The notes below the pieces were generated by a model that was given only the letters and a program-made list of their open reading frames with translations, was not told the DNA's origin and made no database searches. Shown here piece after piece: positions 18,681 through 27,533 of a stretch of DNA of 64,000 bases (its first letter is position 1; every line of letters starts with the position of its first letter). The translations under genes were made by a program, and so were the position numbers. The stretch covers positions 62,001 through 126,000 of the forward strand of contig JAVBJU010000031.1 of assembly GCA_031546825.1 (NCBI GenBank), written 5' to 3'. This stretch comes from Hohaiivirga sp031546825. GTDB lineage: Bacteria; Pseudomonadota; Alphaproteobacteria; Rhizobiales; Beijerinckiaceae.

Positions 18681-19097
18681 ATGACCCCCCGTTCCCGTAA
18701 TCTGCTGTTGCTGCCGCTTGTGGCGCTCATGGCTCTTGGCGTTGCTGCCTGTGAGACCGGCAACACCCGCCGCCCGCCCGCACCCGTGGCGTATCAGCCA
18801 CCGGTGCCCCAGCAGCCCATCGTGCCGCAATTCAGCGGGCCGATCCTCAATCAGGACGGTAGTTGCTCGGCAGCAGCCCCAACCACTGCAACTGCCATCG
18901 TTCTCGGCATGGGTGAATGCGAACTGGTGCGCCTCAAAGGCCGCACTCCAACCGATATCCTGATCGGCGAAAGCGGCCGCGGCGGGCGTGAAACCCAGGT
19001 GCTCTACGCCGAGCCGACCGGGCGCGAGCTGTATTTCTTCACCAACAACAAGCTTGATCGTATCCGCACCCCCGACCGCACCGAAGGCGGGGTGTAG
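18681..19097 (+). CDS. Small lipoprotein of unknown function
   Basis: A 138-residue protein starting at ATG 18681. A hydrophobic signal ends in the lipobox VAAC, followed by a proline-rich linker and a small domain with several short beta-type stretches (IVLGMGECELVRLKGRTP, ELYFFTNNKLDRIRTP). The signal predicts a periplasm-facing lipid-anchored protein. I do not recognise the domain securely. An upstream ATG at 18546 would put 45 basic residues before the signal and is unlikely. Confidence 0.7.
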   Translation: MTPRSRNLLLLPLVALMALGVAACETGNTRRPPAPVAYQPPVPQQPIVPQFSGPILNQDGSCSAAAPTTATAIVLGMGECELVRLKGRTPTDILIGESGRGGRETQVLYAEPTGRELYFFTNNKLDRIRTPDRTEGGV

Positions 19098-19110
19098 GTT
19101 ACAAGAATCT

Positions 19111-19134
19111 GGACGGGCTGATCAACGCCCGTCC
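19111..19134. terminator. Hairpin between convergent lipoprotein and sirtuin genes
   Basis: GGACGGGC at 19111-19118 pairs perfectly with GCCCGTCC at 19127-19134. No T run follows on either strand, so intrinsic termination is uncertain; it may only protect the converging transcripts. Confidence 0.4.
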
Positions 19135-19141
19135 GGTTGCC

Positions 19142-19852
19142 TCACGCCCCCAGCACGCTCTTCACCCATTGCGGCACCGCTGTGCCTGCGGGGCCGTAGA
19201 TGGCGTCGTCGAACAGATAATCGTTCTTTGACGGCTCGAGGTTGATCTCCATGGTGCGCACGCCATAGGCCTTGGCATCCGAGACGAAACCGGCGGCGGG
19301 GTAGACGTTACCCGAGGTGCCAATGGAGACGAACAGGTCGGCTTGATGGATGGCATCGGCGATGTGGTCGAGGCCCAGCGGCATTTCACCAAACCACACC
19401 ACATGCGGGCGCACACCGTGGCCGGGCGTGCAGCAGGTGCAGCGGCTGTCGTCGTTGACATCGTGCGGCCAGTCGTGGATTTGGTCGGTTTCCACGCAAC
19501 GCACTTTCAACAGTTCGCCATGCATATGGATGACGTCCTTTGAGCCCGCGCGCTCATGCAGGTCATCAATGTTCTGGGTCACCAGCGTGACCTTGCCCCG
19601 GTGTTGCTGCTGCAACGCGGCCAGCGCCACATGGGCGGCGTTCGGTTGAATTTTGGGGTCGCTTAGCAGGGCGCGGCGCTCATTGTAGAAACGCTGCACG
19701 AGGGGCGGGTTGCGGTAAAAACCTTCCGGCGTTGCCACATCCTCAATGCGATGGTTCTCCCATAAGCCATCGGCGGCGCGAAAGGTCTGAATGCCGGATT
19801 CCGCCGAGATCCCTGCGCCGGTGAGAATGACGATGTTTTTCGGTGTGGGCAT
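19142..19852 (-). CDS. cobB: CobB-type NAD-dependent protein deacylase (sirtuin)
   Basis: A 236-residue Sir2 protein that removes acyl groups from lysines and makes O-acyl-ADP-ribose from NAD. GAGISAESG is at residues 12-20, TQNID at 92-96, the catalytic His111 in HMHGEL, and RPHVVWFGEMPLG matches Escherichia coli CobB. The Tyr56-x-x-Arg59 pair is the signature of sirtuins that prefer succinyl and malonyl groups. The cysteines (119, 138, 140, 141) are not in the classical two-pair zinc spacing, as in E. coli CobB. Its start abuts the stop of the upstream small gene. Confidence 0.92.
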   Translation of the reverse strand: MPTPKNIVILTGAGISAESGIQTFRAADGLWENHRIEDVATPEGFYRNPPLVQRFYNERRALLSDPKIQPNAAHVALAALQQQHRGKVTLVTQNIDDLHERAGSKDVIHMHGELLKVRCVETDQIHDWPHDVNDDSRCTCCTPGHGVRPHVVWFGEMPLGLDHIADAIHQADLFVSIGTSGNVYPAAGFVSDAKAYGVRTMEINLEPSKNDYLFDDAIYGPAGTAVPQWVKSVLGA

Positions 19853-20200
19853 TCAGCGAAATTCCTGCGTTACTTCAATTTCGCCGACGATGGCCGCATT
19901 GAAAGCGTCGAGATCTTCGGCGGGTATCCAATATTCGCGGTGCGCTTTGCCACCGGCTTCTTGCTCCGCATATTTCTCCAGATAATCCCGGCGCACCGCA
20001 AAACGGGTCACATAGCCCACGCCGCTTTTCGGTACGTTCCAATCACGGGCGATCTTGATGGCATAGTCTTCGCTGGTGACCGGGTAGAAAATTGGTTGGT
20101 CGGGAAGGCGGGGCGGAAATGCCTTCATCTCGGTTTGCTCAATGAGCTGCAGTTCCTCCGGCCCCACCGGCCTCCATAATATGATGGTATCGATGCTCAT
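19853..20200 (-). CDS. Small ART-like protein (annotated in relatives as ADP-ribosylation/crystallin J1)
   Basis: A 115-residue protein starting at ATG 20200 (MSIDTIILWRPVGPEEL). I recognise it as the short family that databases label ADP-ribosylation/crystallin J1, common in alphaproteobacteria and without a proven function. The order of elements (LWRPV with E-x-L-I, a central YVTRFAVRRDYL strand, a terminal EYWIPAEDLDAFN) resembles a small ADP-ribosyltransferase-like or RNA-phosphotransferase-like fold; that is my inference. Its stop abuts the start codon of the sirtuin, so the two are probably translated together. Confidence 0.75.
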   Translation of the reverse strand: MSIDTIILWRPVGPEELQLIEQTEMKAFPPRLPDQPIFYPVTSEDYAIKIARDWNVPKSGVGYVTRFAVRRDYLEKYAEQEAGGKAHREYWIPAEDLDAFNAAIVGEIEVTQEFR

Positions 20201-20235
20201 GATGTCACAATCCAAAAGAAGTCCGTTGCAGGTGC

Positions 20236-22110
20236 CTATGCCCCAGCAGACTCGATTTCGCTGCTGATTTCAAGCCATTCCTCTTCGGCCTTTTCCAGTG
20301 CGTTGGCCGCGTCGGCACGCATTCGGGCAAGCTCGGAGGCTTTTGTGGCGTCTTTGAGGAAGGCGGTGCCGTCGCCGAGCGCGGCATCGACCTTGGCGAT
20401 GACATCGCTGAGCTTTTTCATGCGCGCCTCAAGCGCTTCGAGTTTTTTGCGCAGAGGGGCCAGCGCCACCCGCTTTTCGGCGGCGGCGCGGCGCTCGTCG
20501 GTGCGGGTCGGGGCCTGTGCGGTGTCGCTTCCGCGTTTCGTCGGTGTGGTGTCGCCTGCCAGCACGAAATCGCGGTAATCGTCCATGTCGCCATTGAAGG
20601 GCTTGACCGCGCCCCCGGCGACGAGCCACAGCCGGTCGGCGCAGGCCTCAATCAGAAAGCGGTCGTGGCTCACCAGCATCACTGCGCCGGAATAATCGTT
20701 GATTGCTTCCATCAACGCTGTGCGGCTGTCGATATCGAGGTGGTTGGTCGGCTCGTCGAGAATGAGCAGGTCGGGGGCGTCGATGGCCGCAAGCCCCATC
20801 AGAAGCCGCGCCTTCTCGCCGCCCGAAAGGGTGGAGACCGCTGCGTCCGCCCGTCCGCCTGAGAAGCCGAAGCGGGCGGCGCGGGAACGGATGACCGCCA
20901 CCGCCGCGCCCGGCATCTTCTCTGCCACATGGTCAAACACCGAGGCTTGCAGGCGCAACTCATCGAGCTGATGCTGGGCGAAATAGGCGACCTTCATTTT
21001 TGAAGGCGCGCGCATGGTGCCCTTCATCGGCGCCAGCCGCCCGCCGATCAGCTTGCAAAAGGTTGATTTGCCGTTGCCGTTGGAGCCGAGCAGCGCGATG
21101 CGATCATCGGGCAGAACGGAAAGATTGAGCCGGTCGAGAATAACGGTTTCGCCATAGCCCACCGCTGCGCCCTCAATGGCAATCAAGGGTGGGGCCAGTT
21201 GGCGCTCGGGGCCGGGCAGGTCGAAACCGCGCACCTCGTTTTCAATGAACACGGCGACGGGGTCTAGCTTTTCCAGCCGCTTGACGCGCGATTGCGCCTG
21301 GCGCGCTTTGGATGCCTTCGCCTTGAAGCGATTGATGAACGCTTGCAGATGCTGGCGCTCAGCCTCCTGCTTGACCTGCTGTTTGCCCGCAAGCTCCAGC
21401 TTTTCGGCATATTGCCGGGCAAAGGAGGTGTAGCCGCCACGATACAGCGTCAGCTTGCCTTGTTGCAGATGCACGATGTTCTCGACACAGGTATCGAGCA
21501 ATTCGCGGTCGTGGCTGATGATCAGCACGGTGTGGGGGTAGCGCTCAAGGTAATTATAGAGCCACAGCGTGCCTTCGAGATCGAGGTAATTGGTGGGCTC
21601 ATCGAGCAGCAACAAATCGGGTTCTGAAAACAAGATGGCGGCAAGTGCCACCCGCATGCGCCACCCGCCGGAAAAGTCGGAGCAGGGGCGCTGCTGCGCC
21701 TCAAAATCAAAGCCAAGCCCATGCAGAATGCCCGCCGCGCGCGCCGGTGCCGCGTGCGCACCGATATCGACAAGCCGCGTCTCAATCTCGGCACGGCGCA
21801 AACCATCGGCGGTTTCGGCCTCACGCATCAGCGCAAGGCGCTCGGTATCTGCCGCCAGCACCACATCAATCAGCTTCTCCGCCCCGCCCGGCGCTTCCTG
21901 CGCCACCGCGCCGATGCGGGTGTTGCGCGGCAGGGAAATGGTGCCGGTTTCCGTCGAAAGCTCGTTCTGAATGATCTTGAACAGCGTGGTTTTGCCGGTG
22001 CCGTTACGCCCCACAAGCCCGACGCGCGCGCCGGTGGGCAGCGCCAGCGAAGCGTGTTCAATCAGCAGGCGGTCGCCAATGCGATAGGTGATGTCATTCA
22101 GGTGCAACAT
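20236..22110 (-). CDS. ABC-F family ATPase, YheS type
   Basis: A 624-residue soluble protein with two ABC ATPase halves and no membrane segment. First Walker A GRNGTGKTT at 34-42, signature DFSGGW at 145-150, Walker B LLLLDEP at 166-172; second Walker A GSNGNGKST at 342-350 and signature LSGGEKARL. The linker with FKAKASKARQAQSRVKRLEK and the FSGGWRMR signature match YheS rather than EttA or Uup. ABC-F proteins act on ribosomes; a charged coiled-coil tail occupies the last 100 residues. The two small genes downstream may share its transcript. Confidence 0.9.
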   Translation of the reverse strand: MLHLNDITYRIGDRLLIEHASLALPTGARVGLVGRNGTGKTTLFKIIQNELSTETGTISLPRNTRIGAVAQEAPGGAEKLIDVVLAADTERLALMREAETADGLRRAEIETRLVDIGAHAAPARAAGILHGLGFDFEAQQRPCSDFSGGWRMRVALAAILFSEPDLLLLDEPTNYLDLEGTLWLYNYLERYPHTVLIISHDRELLDTCVENIVHLQQGKLTLYRGGYTSFARQYAEKLELAGKQQVKQEAERQHLQAFINRFKAKASKARQAQSRVKRLEKLDPVAVFIENEVRGFDLPGPERQLAPPLIAIEGAAVGYGETVILDRLNLSVLPDDRIALLGSNGNGKSTFCKLIGGRLAPMKGTMRAPSKMKVAYFAQHQLDELRLQASVFDHVAEKMPGAAVAVIRSRAARFGFSGGRADAAVSTLSGGEKARLLMGLAAIDAPDLLILDEPTNHLDIDSRTALMEAINDYSGAVMLVSHDRFLIEACADRLWLVAGGAVKPFNGDMDDYRDFVLAGDTTPTKRGSDTAQAPTRTDERRAAAEKRVALAPLRKKLEALEARMKKLSDVIAKVDAALGDGTAFLKDATKASELARMRADAANALEKAEEEWLEISSEIESAGA

Positions 22111-22345
22111 GCCCGCCTTTTGGCGTGATTAGGGCGGTTTGGCAAGGGAAATGCGCTCTGTGAGCTACCCGTTAAGCCGCGCATCTCCTACGGAGATCCC
22201 GCGCCCGGTGGTTCCGCTTGGTCGTGTAGATGCCAGTATCTGCGAAAAGTAATATTGAAATTTGCATTTCTAAGGCCTGATCAACATACGAAGTCTGCGT
22301 AGGGAGACTTTCTCCATGGATTTTCGAGACTTTAAAACATCGCGT

Positions 22346-22375
22346 TTGACGTATGTTTTTATGGCTTTGTACAAT
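22346..22375 (+). promoter_or_regulatory. Sigma-70-type promoter of the autotransporter region
   Basis: TTGACG at 22346-22351 and TACAAT at 22370-22375 are separated by 18 bases; five of six positions match consensus in each box. Transcription from here would start near 22382 and give a leader of about 300 bases before the autotransporter start codon. Confidence 0.6.
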
Positions 22376-22428
22376 TGATCGATAAATACGAAAAGCAAGC
22401 GCTCGATGTAAAACGAGGAGCGAGAGGG

Positions 22429-22464
22429 ATGGCGTTTATTATTAGCAATATTGACCGCGCCTAG
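22429..22464 (+). CDS. Possible 11-codon leader peptide
   Basis: ATG 22429 opens an 11-codon frame (MAFIISNIDRA) ending at TAG 22462-22464. GAGGAG at 22415-22420 followed by GAGAGGG gives it a better ribosome site than the autotransporter gene has. It lies inside the predicted long leader. A second frame, ATG 22468 to TGA 22566 (32 codons, hydrophobic middle), starts 3 bases after it. Either could be a leader peptide; chance cannot be excluded for such short frames. Confidence 0.25.
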   Translation: MAFIISNIDRA

Positions 22465-22679
22465 CGCATGGGGAAGTCACCCTTTGTTGTGAACCCTCGC
22501 GCTGCCTCTTTTTCTTTGGTGCTATTCGCTATCGCGGCAGTGTCAGACGCATCCTCTGTCTTTTGAGGCGACGGCTCAGAGTGGAAATACAATTGGAGCC
22601 GGATATGGGCTCTGCATTTTAATCAACAATGTCTTGAACGATATGGAACAAGACAATTCAATATAACGGGGTTTCTGTC

Positions 22680-25600
22680 ATGTTTCGCAAGTCTTCCAGC
22701 CGTTTTCTGTCTGCAACGCGTCGCACCTTGTTGTTATCTGCGTCCTTGGCGGCTTTAACCGGATTTGGCTTGACCAGTTCGGCAAATGCCGCGTGTTCCG
22801 GGGTGAACTCGGGTGCTATCACCTGCACCGGAACGGATGCCACGGCGATTGCGACCATTTTTTCGGGCAGTGACGTCGTCAGCACGCTGACCGACTGGAC
22901 CCTGAGCCAATTTGGTTTTTCCAGCGTGGTGACAACTGCGCATTCCAATACTGTTGTCGCCACGGGGGCGTCCATTACCAATAGCTCCACCACGCAGCCG
23001 TCGGGCATCTTGGCGAGCAGCAATGGTGGCAACGTTTCGGTGACCGCGTCAGGCGGCGCCATTGCCCTTACGCTTAACCCGATGGGTGAGCACGGCGGTA
23101 TCAAGGCAACGACGATCGGGACCGGCAATATTACCATCGATAATGCCGATACGATTACGACTGCCGGAAGGTCGTCTTTTGGAATTCTGGCGGCGGCTGA
23201 AAGCGGTGCCATTCACATTAAAAACAGCGGATATATCAACACGAATGCTGGCAGCACTGCGGCTATCGTGGCCCGTTTAACGTCCGGCACCGGCGGCAGT
23301 ATTCTGATTGAAAATCTTGGGGATATCAATGCCGCTGGCAATACCAGTACGGGCATTTATGCCAGTGCTGGGGCAGCTACGGCGGACACTAATATCGTCA
23401 TAAATGATCTTGGTAACCGCAAAATACAAGCGACACTGGGCGGCATCGTTGCAGGTGCAGCGAGTGGTTCTGTCACCATCAATAGCAATTCTGAAATTTC
23501 TGTTTACAGAAATGCAGCGTATCCCCAGATTATTCATGGAATTTCCAATACGGAAATTCTTGGTGATGCGTCAATTACCTATAACGGGCCAAAAATTTCC
23601 ATAACAATGGATGGGGCTGGCGGCCAAGTTCATGGATTGCGAGCCGTCGATAACCTTTCCACTGCGTTGACATCTAATTACGCCATGAAAATAGATGCAA
23701 GTGGCGATATCGGCATCAATGTCATCAATGGGAGTAACGTTCTCTATATTTATGGTGCCGAAGCCATCAACCGCGGCCATGGCTCTGCTGATTTGATTTA
23801 TCGCAGTGGAACAATCAGTATCGGCTATGACGCGACTAGCACAGTAAACGCGCCTTGGGGCGGTTTCGGCTTGGTGGCGTGGTCTGGCGCAGGGAATGAC
23901 GCCAATACCGGCTTTGCGCATGTCTCGTTGACGACACTCGCGGGTACGGCCATTAATACCACGGGAAATAATCTGACCGGGGCTCATGTCTCCAGTTTGG
24001 CCGGCACCGCCGCCGATGGGGCCTATGTTCGCGGCAACATCAATTCCACGATCACCACGACCGGGTCAAATTCCCACGGTGTTGCAGCCTTGGCCGGAAA
24101 AGATGCCCCGATTGATCTGAAGGTCGCCGGAGCCATTTCGACGGGCGGTGATGTCAGCATGGGCATCAAAGCGGATTCCCTGAGCGGCACCGTTTCGGTC
24201 GCAAACGCCGCCGAAATTCACACCGCAGGGGGCGGCAGCCATGGCATTTCGACCTCTGGCAATGGCACTGTCGCCGTTGCCAATAGCGGTTCGCTGATTG
24301 CTCCCAAGGGCGCGGGTGTCTTCGCTGCTTCCTTTGATGCGACGGGTGGTGGAACCTATACGCTGACAAACCAGGCCAGCGGTAACATCTCCGCTCTCGT
24401 TGGTGTCGATATCAGCAGTGGCTTTTCCGATGTTCGCATTGACAATGCCGGTATAATCGGAGGCCCGACCGATTACGCCATCAGAGCGCGTGCCCTGACG
24501 ACCGGTCAATTGAGCATCGCCAACAGTGGCACGCTCAATGGTTACATCTCACTTGGTGCAAGCACAAACACGCTCGACAATTCCGGGCGCTGGAACCTGC
24601 GTAACTTCGGCGACAGAGACAGCGATGGCGTGCGCGAAGCCTTGCGCGTTGCCGTTGCCAATCTCGGTACCTCTGGCGCCAACGTCGTCAACAACACCGG
24701 CACCATTGCCCTGCTCGGCAGGGGCGACGACACTGCCCAGACCCTCGACACCACCGGCATGTATCTGCCCCAGGGCTACGCCTTCAACACCATGAGTGTG
24801 AACAGCCCGACGCAGGGCCACATTTTCGGTGTCCAGACCTTCAACAATGCCGGTGTGATTGATCTCACCGCCAATGTGGAAAACGGCCAATCGGTGGTCG
24901 GAGACGTTCTGGTCATCTCAGGTGGAAAAACCGCAGGCCAGGATGGCGGCGGCGTGTTCGTGTCCAATGGCGGCACGCTCCGGCTTGATACTGTTCTCAA
25001 CGAGGGCGGCGCGAATTCCCAGTCCGATATTCTGGTGACGGACAGCACCCGCCTCGGCACTTCGGCAACGCGGATTCAAGTGGTGCAAGCTCCGGGCTCT
25101 GCTGGCGCCCTGACCGTCGGCAACGGCATTTTGCTGGTTGAAGTGTTGAACAAGGGTGCGTCCGCATCTGGTGCGTTCATCCTCAATGCTCCGGAAGTTG
25201 CCGGTGCTTACCAGTACAATCTCTACCAGAACGGGGTTGACGATAGTGCCAGCGATGGCAATTGGTATCTGCGCAGCAGCGTGGTTATCGATAACAACGG
25301 CAACGTAGTAACCGATAATAATAGCAAGGGCGAAACGGTATCGACGCTCCAGCCCGGTGTGCCGGTGGCGATGACGCTCCAGCCGCTCGCCCTCGAATAC
25401 GGCTACTCGATGCTCGGCACCTTGCATGAACGTGTCGGCGAAACCTGGATCAACGCTGCTCCCGTCACCGAAGAGCGCGCGGTATGGTGCAGAAATTCGG
25501 CCAATAACAATCGCTGCATGGTTAAGGCGCAGGCTCCAACCGATAAAACCCGCTGGGCCTCATCTGGCTGGGCGCGCCTCCTCGGAGATCGCGGCCTGCA

Positions 25601-26408
25601 TGATGCGGGCAACTTCTTCCGCCACGGCCCGAGCTATGATTACACCTTCGGCGGCATCCAGGCCGGGCTGGATATCTTTGCCCACGAGCAGGCCAATGGC
25701 ACGCTCGATAAAGCAGGTATCTATGTCGGTTACGGCCAGCTTACCTCTGATGTGAAGGACCAGTTCGGCGGTAAAGCCGGCACGCTTGACATGAACGCCT
25801 ACACGGTTGCCGGTTACTGGACGCATCACGCGCCGCAGGGTTGGTATACCGATGCGGTGGTTCAGGCGACCTGGTATTCAGACACCGACGCCAAAAGCGT
25901 TCTCGGCCAGAAAATCTCGCCTGAAAGCTTCGGTATTCTCGGCTCACTTGAGGCGGGTTACCAGTTCCGTCTGGGCGGCGGCTGGACCATCGACCCACAG
26001 GCCCAGATCGTCTACCAGAGCGTTTCCTTCGACGATGCCAGTGATGCCAATGCCCGCTATCGCTTCGATGACGCGGACAGTCTGCGCGGCCGGTTCGGCG
26101 TGCGGGTGTCAAAAACCTGGAACACGATGGAAGGTGCCAAGGCGCGTCCGGTCACGGCGTGGCTGCGGGCCAATGTCTGGCACGAATTCATGGGCAGCGC
26201 GAAGACCGAGGTCTCCAATATCTATGGTGCAAATGCTGCCACCTTCTCCACCTCGCTCGGCGGCACATGGGGTGAACTTGGTGCGGGCCTGACGGTGCAG
26301 GCCAGCGACACCATCAACATATTCGCCACTGGCGCCTACCAGCATTCCCTCGACGGCCACGGCAACCAGGGCTGGAACGGCAGGCTCGGCGCCACCGTGA
26401 AGTGGTAA
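22680..26408 (+). CDS. Autotransporter (type Va secretion), beta-helix passenger
   Basis: A 1242-residue protein with three parts. A signal peptide ends near residue 37 (SSANA-A). The passenger at about 38-910 is rich in Gly, Ser, Thr and Asn with many short repeats of the type ITNSST, VANSGSL, ITTTGSNSHGV, as in right-handed beta-helices. The linker LALEYGYSMLGTLHERVGE is the helix that plugs the pore, and the C-terminal barrel runs from about 955 to the terminal VKW. Adhesion or host interaction is usual for such proteins; no protease triad is evident. It is monocistronic, with its own promoter and terminator. Close relatives would be Brucella and Bartonella autotransporters, but the passenger gives no specific name. 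Confidence 0.93.
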   Translation: MFRKSSSRFLSATRRTLLLSASLAALTGFGLTSSANAACSGVNSGAITCTGTDATAIATIFSGSDVVSTLTDWTLSQFGFSSVVTTAHSNTVVATGASITNSSTTQPSGILASSNGGNVSVTASGGAIALTLNPMGEHGGIKATTIGTGNITIDNADTITTAGRSSFGILAAAESGAIHIKNSGYINTNAGSTAAIVARLTSGTGGSILIENLGDINAAGNTSTGIYASAGAATADTNIVINDLGNRKIQATLGGIVAGAASGSVTINSNSEISVYRNAAYPQIIHGISNTEILGDASITYNGPKISITMDGAGGQVHGLRAVDNLSTALTSNYAMKIDASGDIGINVINGSNVLYIYGAEAINRGHGSADLIYRSGTISIGYDATSTVNAPWGGFGLVAWSGAGNDANTGFAHVSLTTLAGTAINTTGNNLTGAHVSSLAGTAADGAYVRGNINSTITTTGSNSHGVAALAGKDAPIDLKVAGAISTGGDVSMGIKADSLSGTVSVANAAEIHTAGGGSHGISTSGNGTVAVANSGSLIAPKGAGVFAASFDATGGGTYTLTNQASGNISALVGVDISSGFSDVRIDNAGIIGGPTDYAIRARALTTGQLSIANSGTLNGYISLGASTNTLDNSGRWNLRNFGDRDSDGVREALRVAVANLGTSGANVVNNTGTIALLGRGDDTAQTLDTTGMYLPQGYAFNTMSVNSPTQGHIFGVQTFNNAGVIDLTANVENGQSVVGDVLVISGGKTAGQDGGGVFVSNGGTLRLDTVLNEGGANSQSDILVTDSTRLGTSATRIQVVQAPGSAGALTVGNGILLVEVLNKGASASGAFILNAPEVAGAYQYNLYQNGVDDSASDGNWYLRSSVVIDNNGNVVTDNNSKGETVSTLQPGVPVAMTLQPLALEYGYSMLGTLHERVGETWINAAPVTEERAVWCRNSANNNRCMVKAQAPTDKTRWASSGWARLLGDRGLHDAGNFFRHGPSYDYTFGGIQAGLDIFAHEQANGTLDKAGIYVGYGQLTSDVKDQFGGKAGTLDMNAYTVAGYWTHHAPQGWYTDAVVQATWYSDTDAKSVLGQKISPESFGILGSLEAGYQFRLGGGWTIDPQAQIVYQSVSFDDASDANARYRFDDADSLRGRFGVRVSKTWNTMEGAKARPVTAWLRANVWHEFMGSAKTEVSNIYGANAATFSTSLGGTWGELGAGLTVQASDTINIFATGAYQHSLDGHGNQGWNGRLGATVKW

Positions 26409-26479
26409 ACGCGCTGCCATAGCGCAAATAATACGGCCCTACCGCCTTGTGAGAAGAAGCTGTGGGGGTGAAACAGAGA

Positions 26480-26518
26480 GAGGCGGAAGCATGTGAAATG
26501 CTCCCGCCTCATTTTTTG
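26480..26518 (+). terminator. Rho-independent terminator of the autotransporter gene
   Basis: GAGGCGGAAGCAT at 26480-26492 pairs with ATGCTCCCGCCTC at 26498-26510, with one mismatch in 13 pairs and a GTGAA loop, followed by ATTTTTT. It lies 72 bases after the stop codon. Confidence 0.9.
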
Positions 26519-26624
26519 CCGAACTGCCTGCGAATGCTGCGGATGATCCTGGGGCTTTCCTTGTTTTGTCTAGCGGCGCGTTGGATAACGCCGCCCAACG
26601 ACAGATGGCATTCGATGGTTGGTA

Positions 26625-26653
26625 TTGACGGTAATGCAATTTTGCATTACTAT
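26625..26653 (+). promoter_or_regulatory. vapBC-1 promoter with operator in its spacer
   Basis: TTGACG at 26625-26630 and TACTAT at 26648-26653 are 17 bases apart. The spacer is almost filled by the perfect inverted repeat GTAATGCAA-TT-TTGCATTAC (26631-26650), which overlaps the -10 box. This is the expected layout for autorepression by a VapB-VapC complex; the repeat unit is specific to this locus in the window. Confidence 0.75.
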
Positions 26654-26675
26654 ATCAAGTCAATCGGAGAGCGTC

Positions 26676-26927
26676 ATGACGACATTAACCGTGACCACGC
26701 GCGGCCAGGTCACTTTCAGGAAAGACGTCTTGCAGCATCTCGGTATCAAACCGGGAGAGAAGGTCGAGCTCAATCTTTTGCCCGATGGCAAGGCGGAACT
26801 GAAGGCTGCCACACCTTCGGAATCGATAGATGGCTTCCTCGGCCTTCTGGCTGGGAAAAGTAAAAAAGTCGCAACAATCGAAGAAATCAATGCTGCCGCA
26901 TCGGCTGGCTGGGCTGGCGAGAAATGA
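26676..26927 (+). CDS. vapB: VapB-type antitoxin (AbrB/MazE fold), module 1
   Basis: An 83-residue protein with the swapped-hairpin AbrB DNA-binding fold (LTVTTRGQVTFRKDVLQHLG) at residues 4-24 and a C-terminal part that should wrap the toxin. ATG 26676 is chosen because GGAGAG lies just before it; a longer reading would run through the promoter and operator. Its stop overlaps the toxin start as ATGA. It should neutralise the PIN toxin and, with it, repress the promoter at 26625-26653. Confidence 0.88.
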   Translation: MTTLTVTTRGQVTFRKDVLQHLGIKPGEKVELNLLPDGKAELKAATPSESIDGFLGLLAGKSKKVATIEEINAAASAGWAGEK

Positions 26928-27322
26928 AGATTTCCGTCGACACGAATGTTCTCGTTCGCGCGGTCGTGGGCGATGATGTCAACCAATCCCAAGCCGCCGC
27001 CAAAGCGTTGAAAGAGGCATTGGTAATTGCCGTCCCGCTGCCGTGCTTGTGCGAATTCGTGTGGGTGCTGCGCAAGGTCTACGGCTTCAACAATTCCGCT
27101 ATTTCCGCAGCAATCCGGGCATTGATGCATTCCGCCAATGTGGTGATGAACCGCCCCGCTGTGGAAGCGGGCTTGGCCATCCTCGATGCCGGAGGCGACT
27201 TCGCCGATGGGCTGATTGCCTATGAAGGCAATTGGCTCGGCGGGGAGACATTTGTTTCGTTCGATAAGCAGGCAGTGACTTTGCTGGCGCGACAGGGGCA
27301 TTCTGCACGGGTGCTGGGCTGA
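26924..27322 (+). CDS. vapC: VapC-type PIN-domain toxin, module 1
   Basis: A 132-residue PIN-domain ribonuclease. The acidic metal-binding residues are present: Asp6 in SVDTNVLVR, Glu44 in CLCEFVWVL, and Asp92 and Asp95 in GDFADGLIAY. VapC toxins cleave specific RNAs, often initiator tRNA or rRNA, when the antitoxin is lost. It overlaps the antitoxin gene by four bases, so the pair is translationally coupled. All catalytic positions look intact. Confidence 0.88.
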   Translation: MKISVDTNVLVRAVVGDDVNQSQAAAKALKEALVIAVPLPCLCEFVWVLRKVYGFNNSAISAAIRALMHSANVVMNRPAVEAGLAILDAGGDFADGLIAYEGNWLGGETFVSFDKQAVTLLARQGHSARVLG

Positions 27323-27533
27323 GAAGGGCGGCGAATAATGGGAGCTGGGTCGCGATGCCATAATGCCGTGCTGCCAGAAGCTGTTTGAATGCGGTCTCTG
27401 CGGACACTGCAAACGTTATCATTAAATGCACCGCGGAGTATCGAGGAATAGGTGCCAAGCGCGTCTCGAAAACACGTCTTGACTCTCTTATTGGTTGGAA
27501 TAACTTTCTCTGATTCATCAAGAGGGGGAGCAA

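Larger units (their letters stand above)
22129..22679. other. Long gap with leader before the autotransporter
   Basis: About 550 bases without a conventional gene. It holds the promoter at 22346-22375, the leader-peptide candidates from 22429, and a small inverted repeat ATCTCC-TAC-GGAGAT at 22183-22197 near the divergent ABC-F gene. It is richer in A+T than the flanking genes. Confidence 0.5.
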
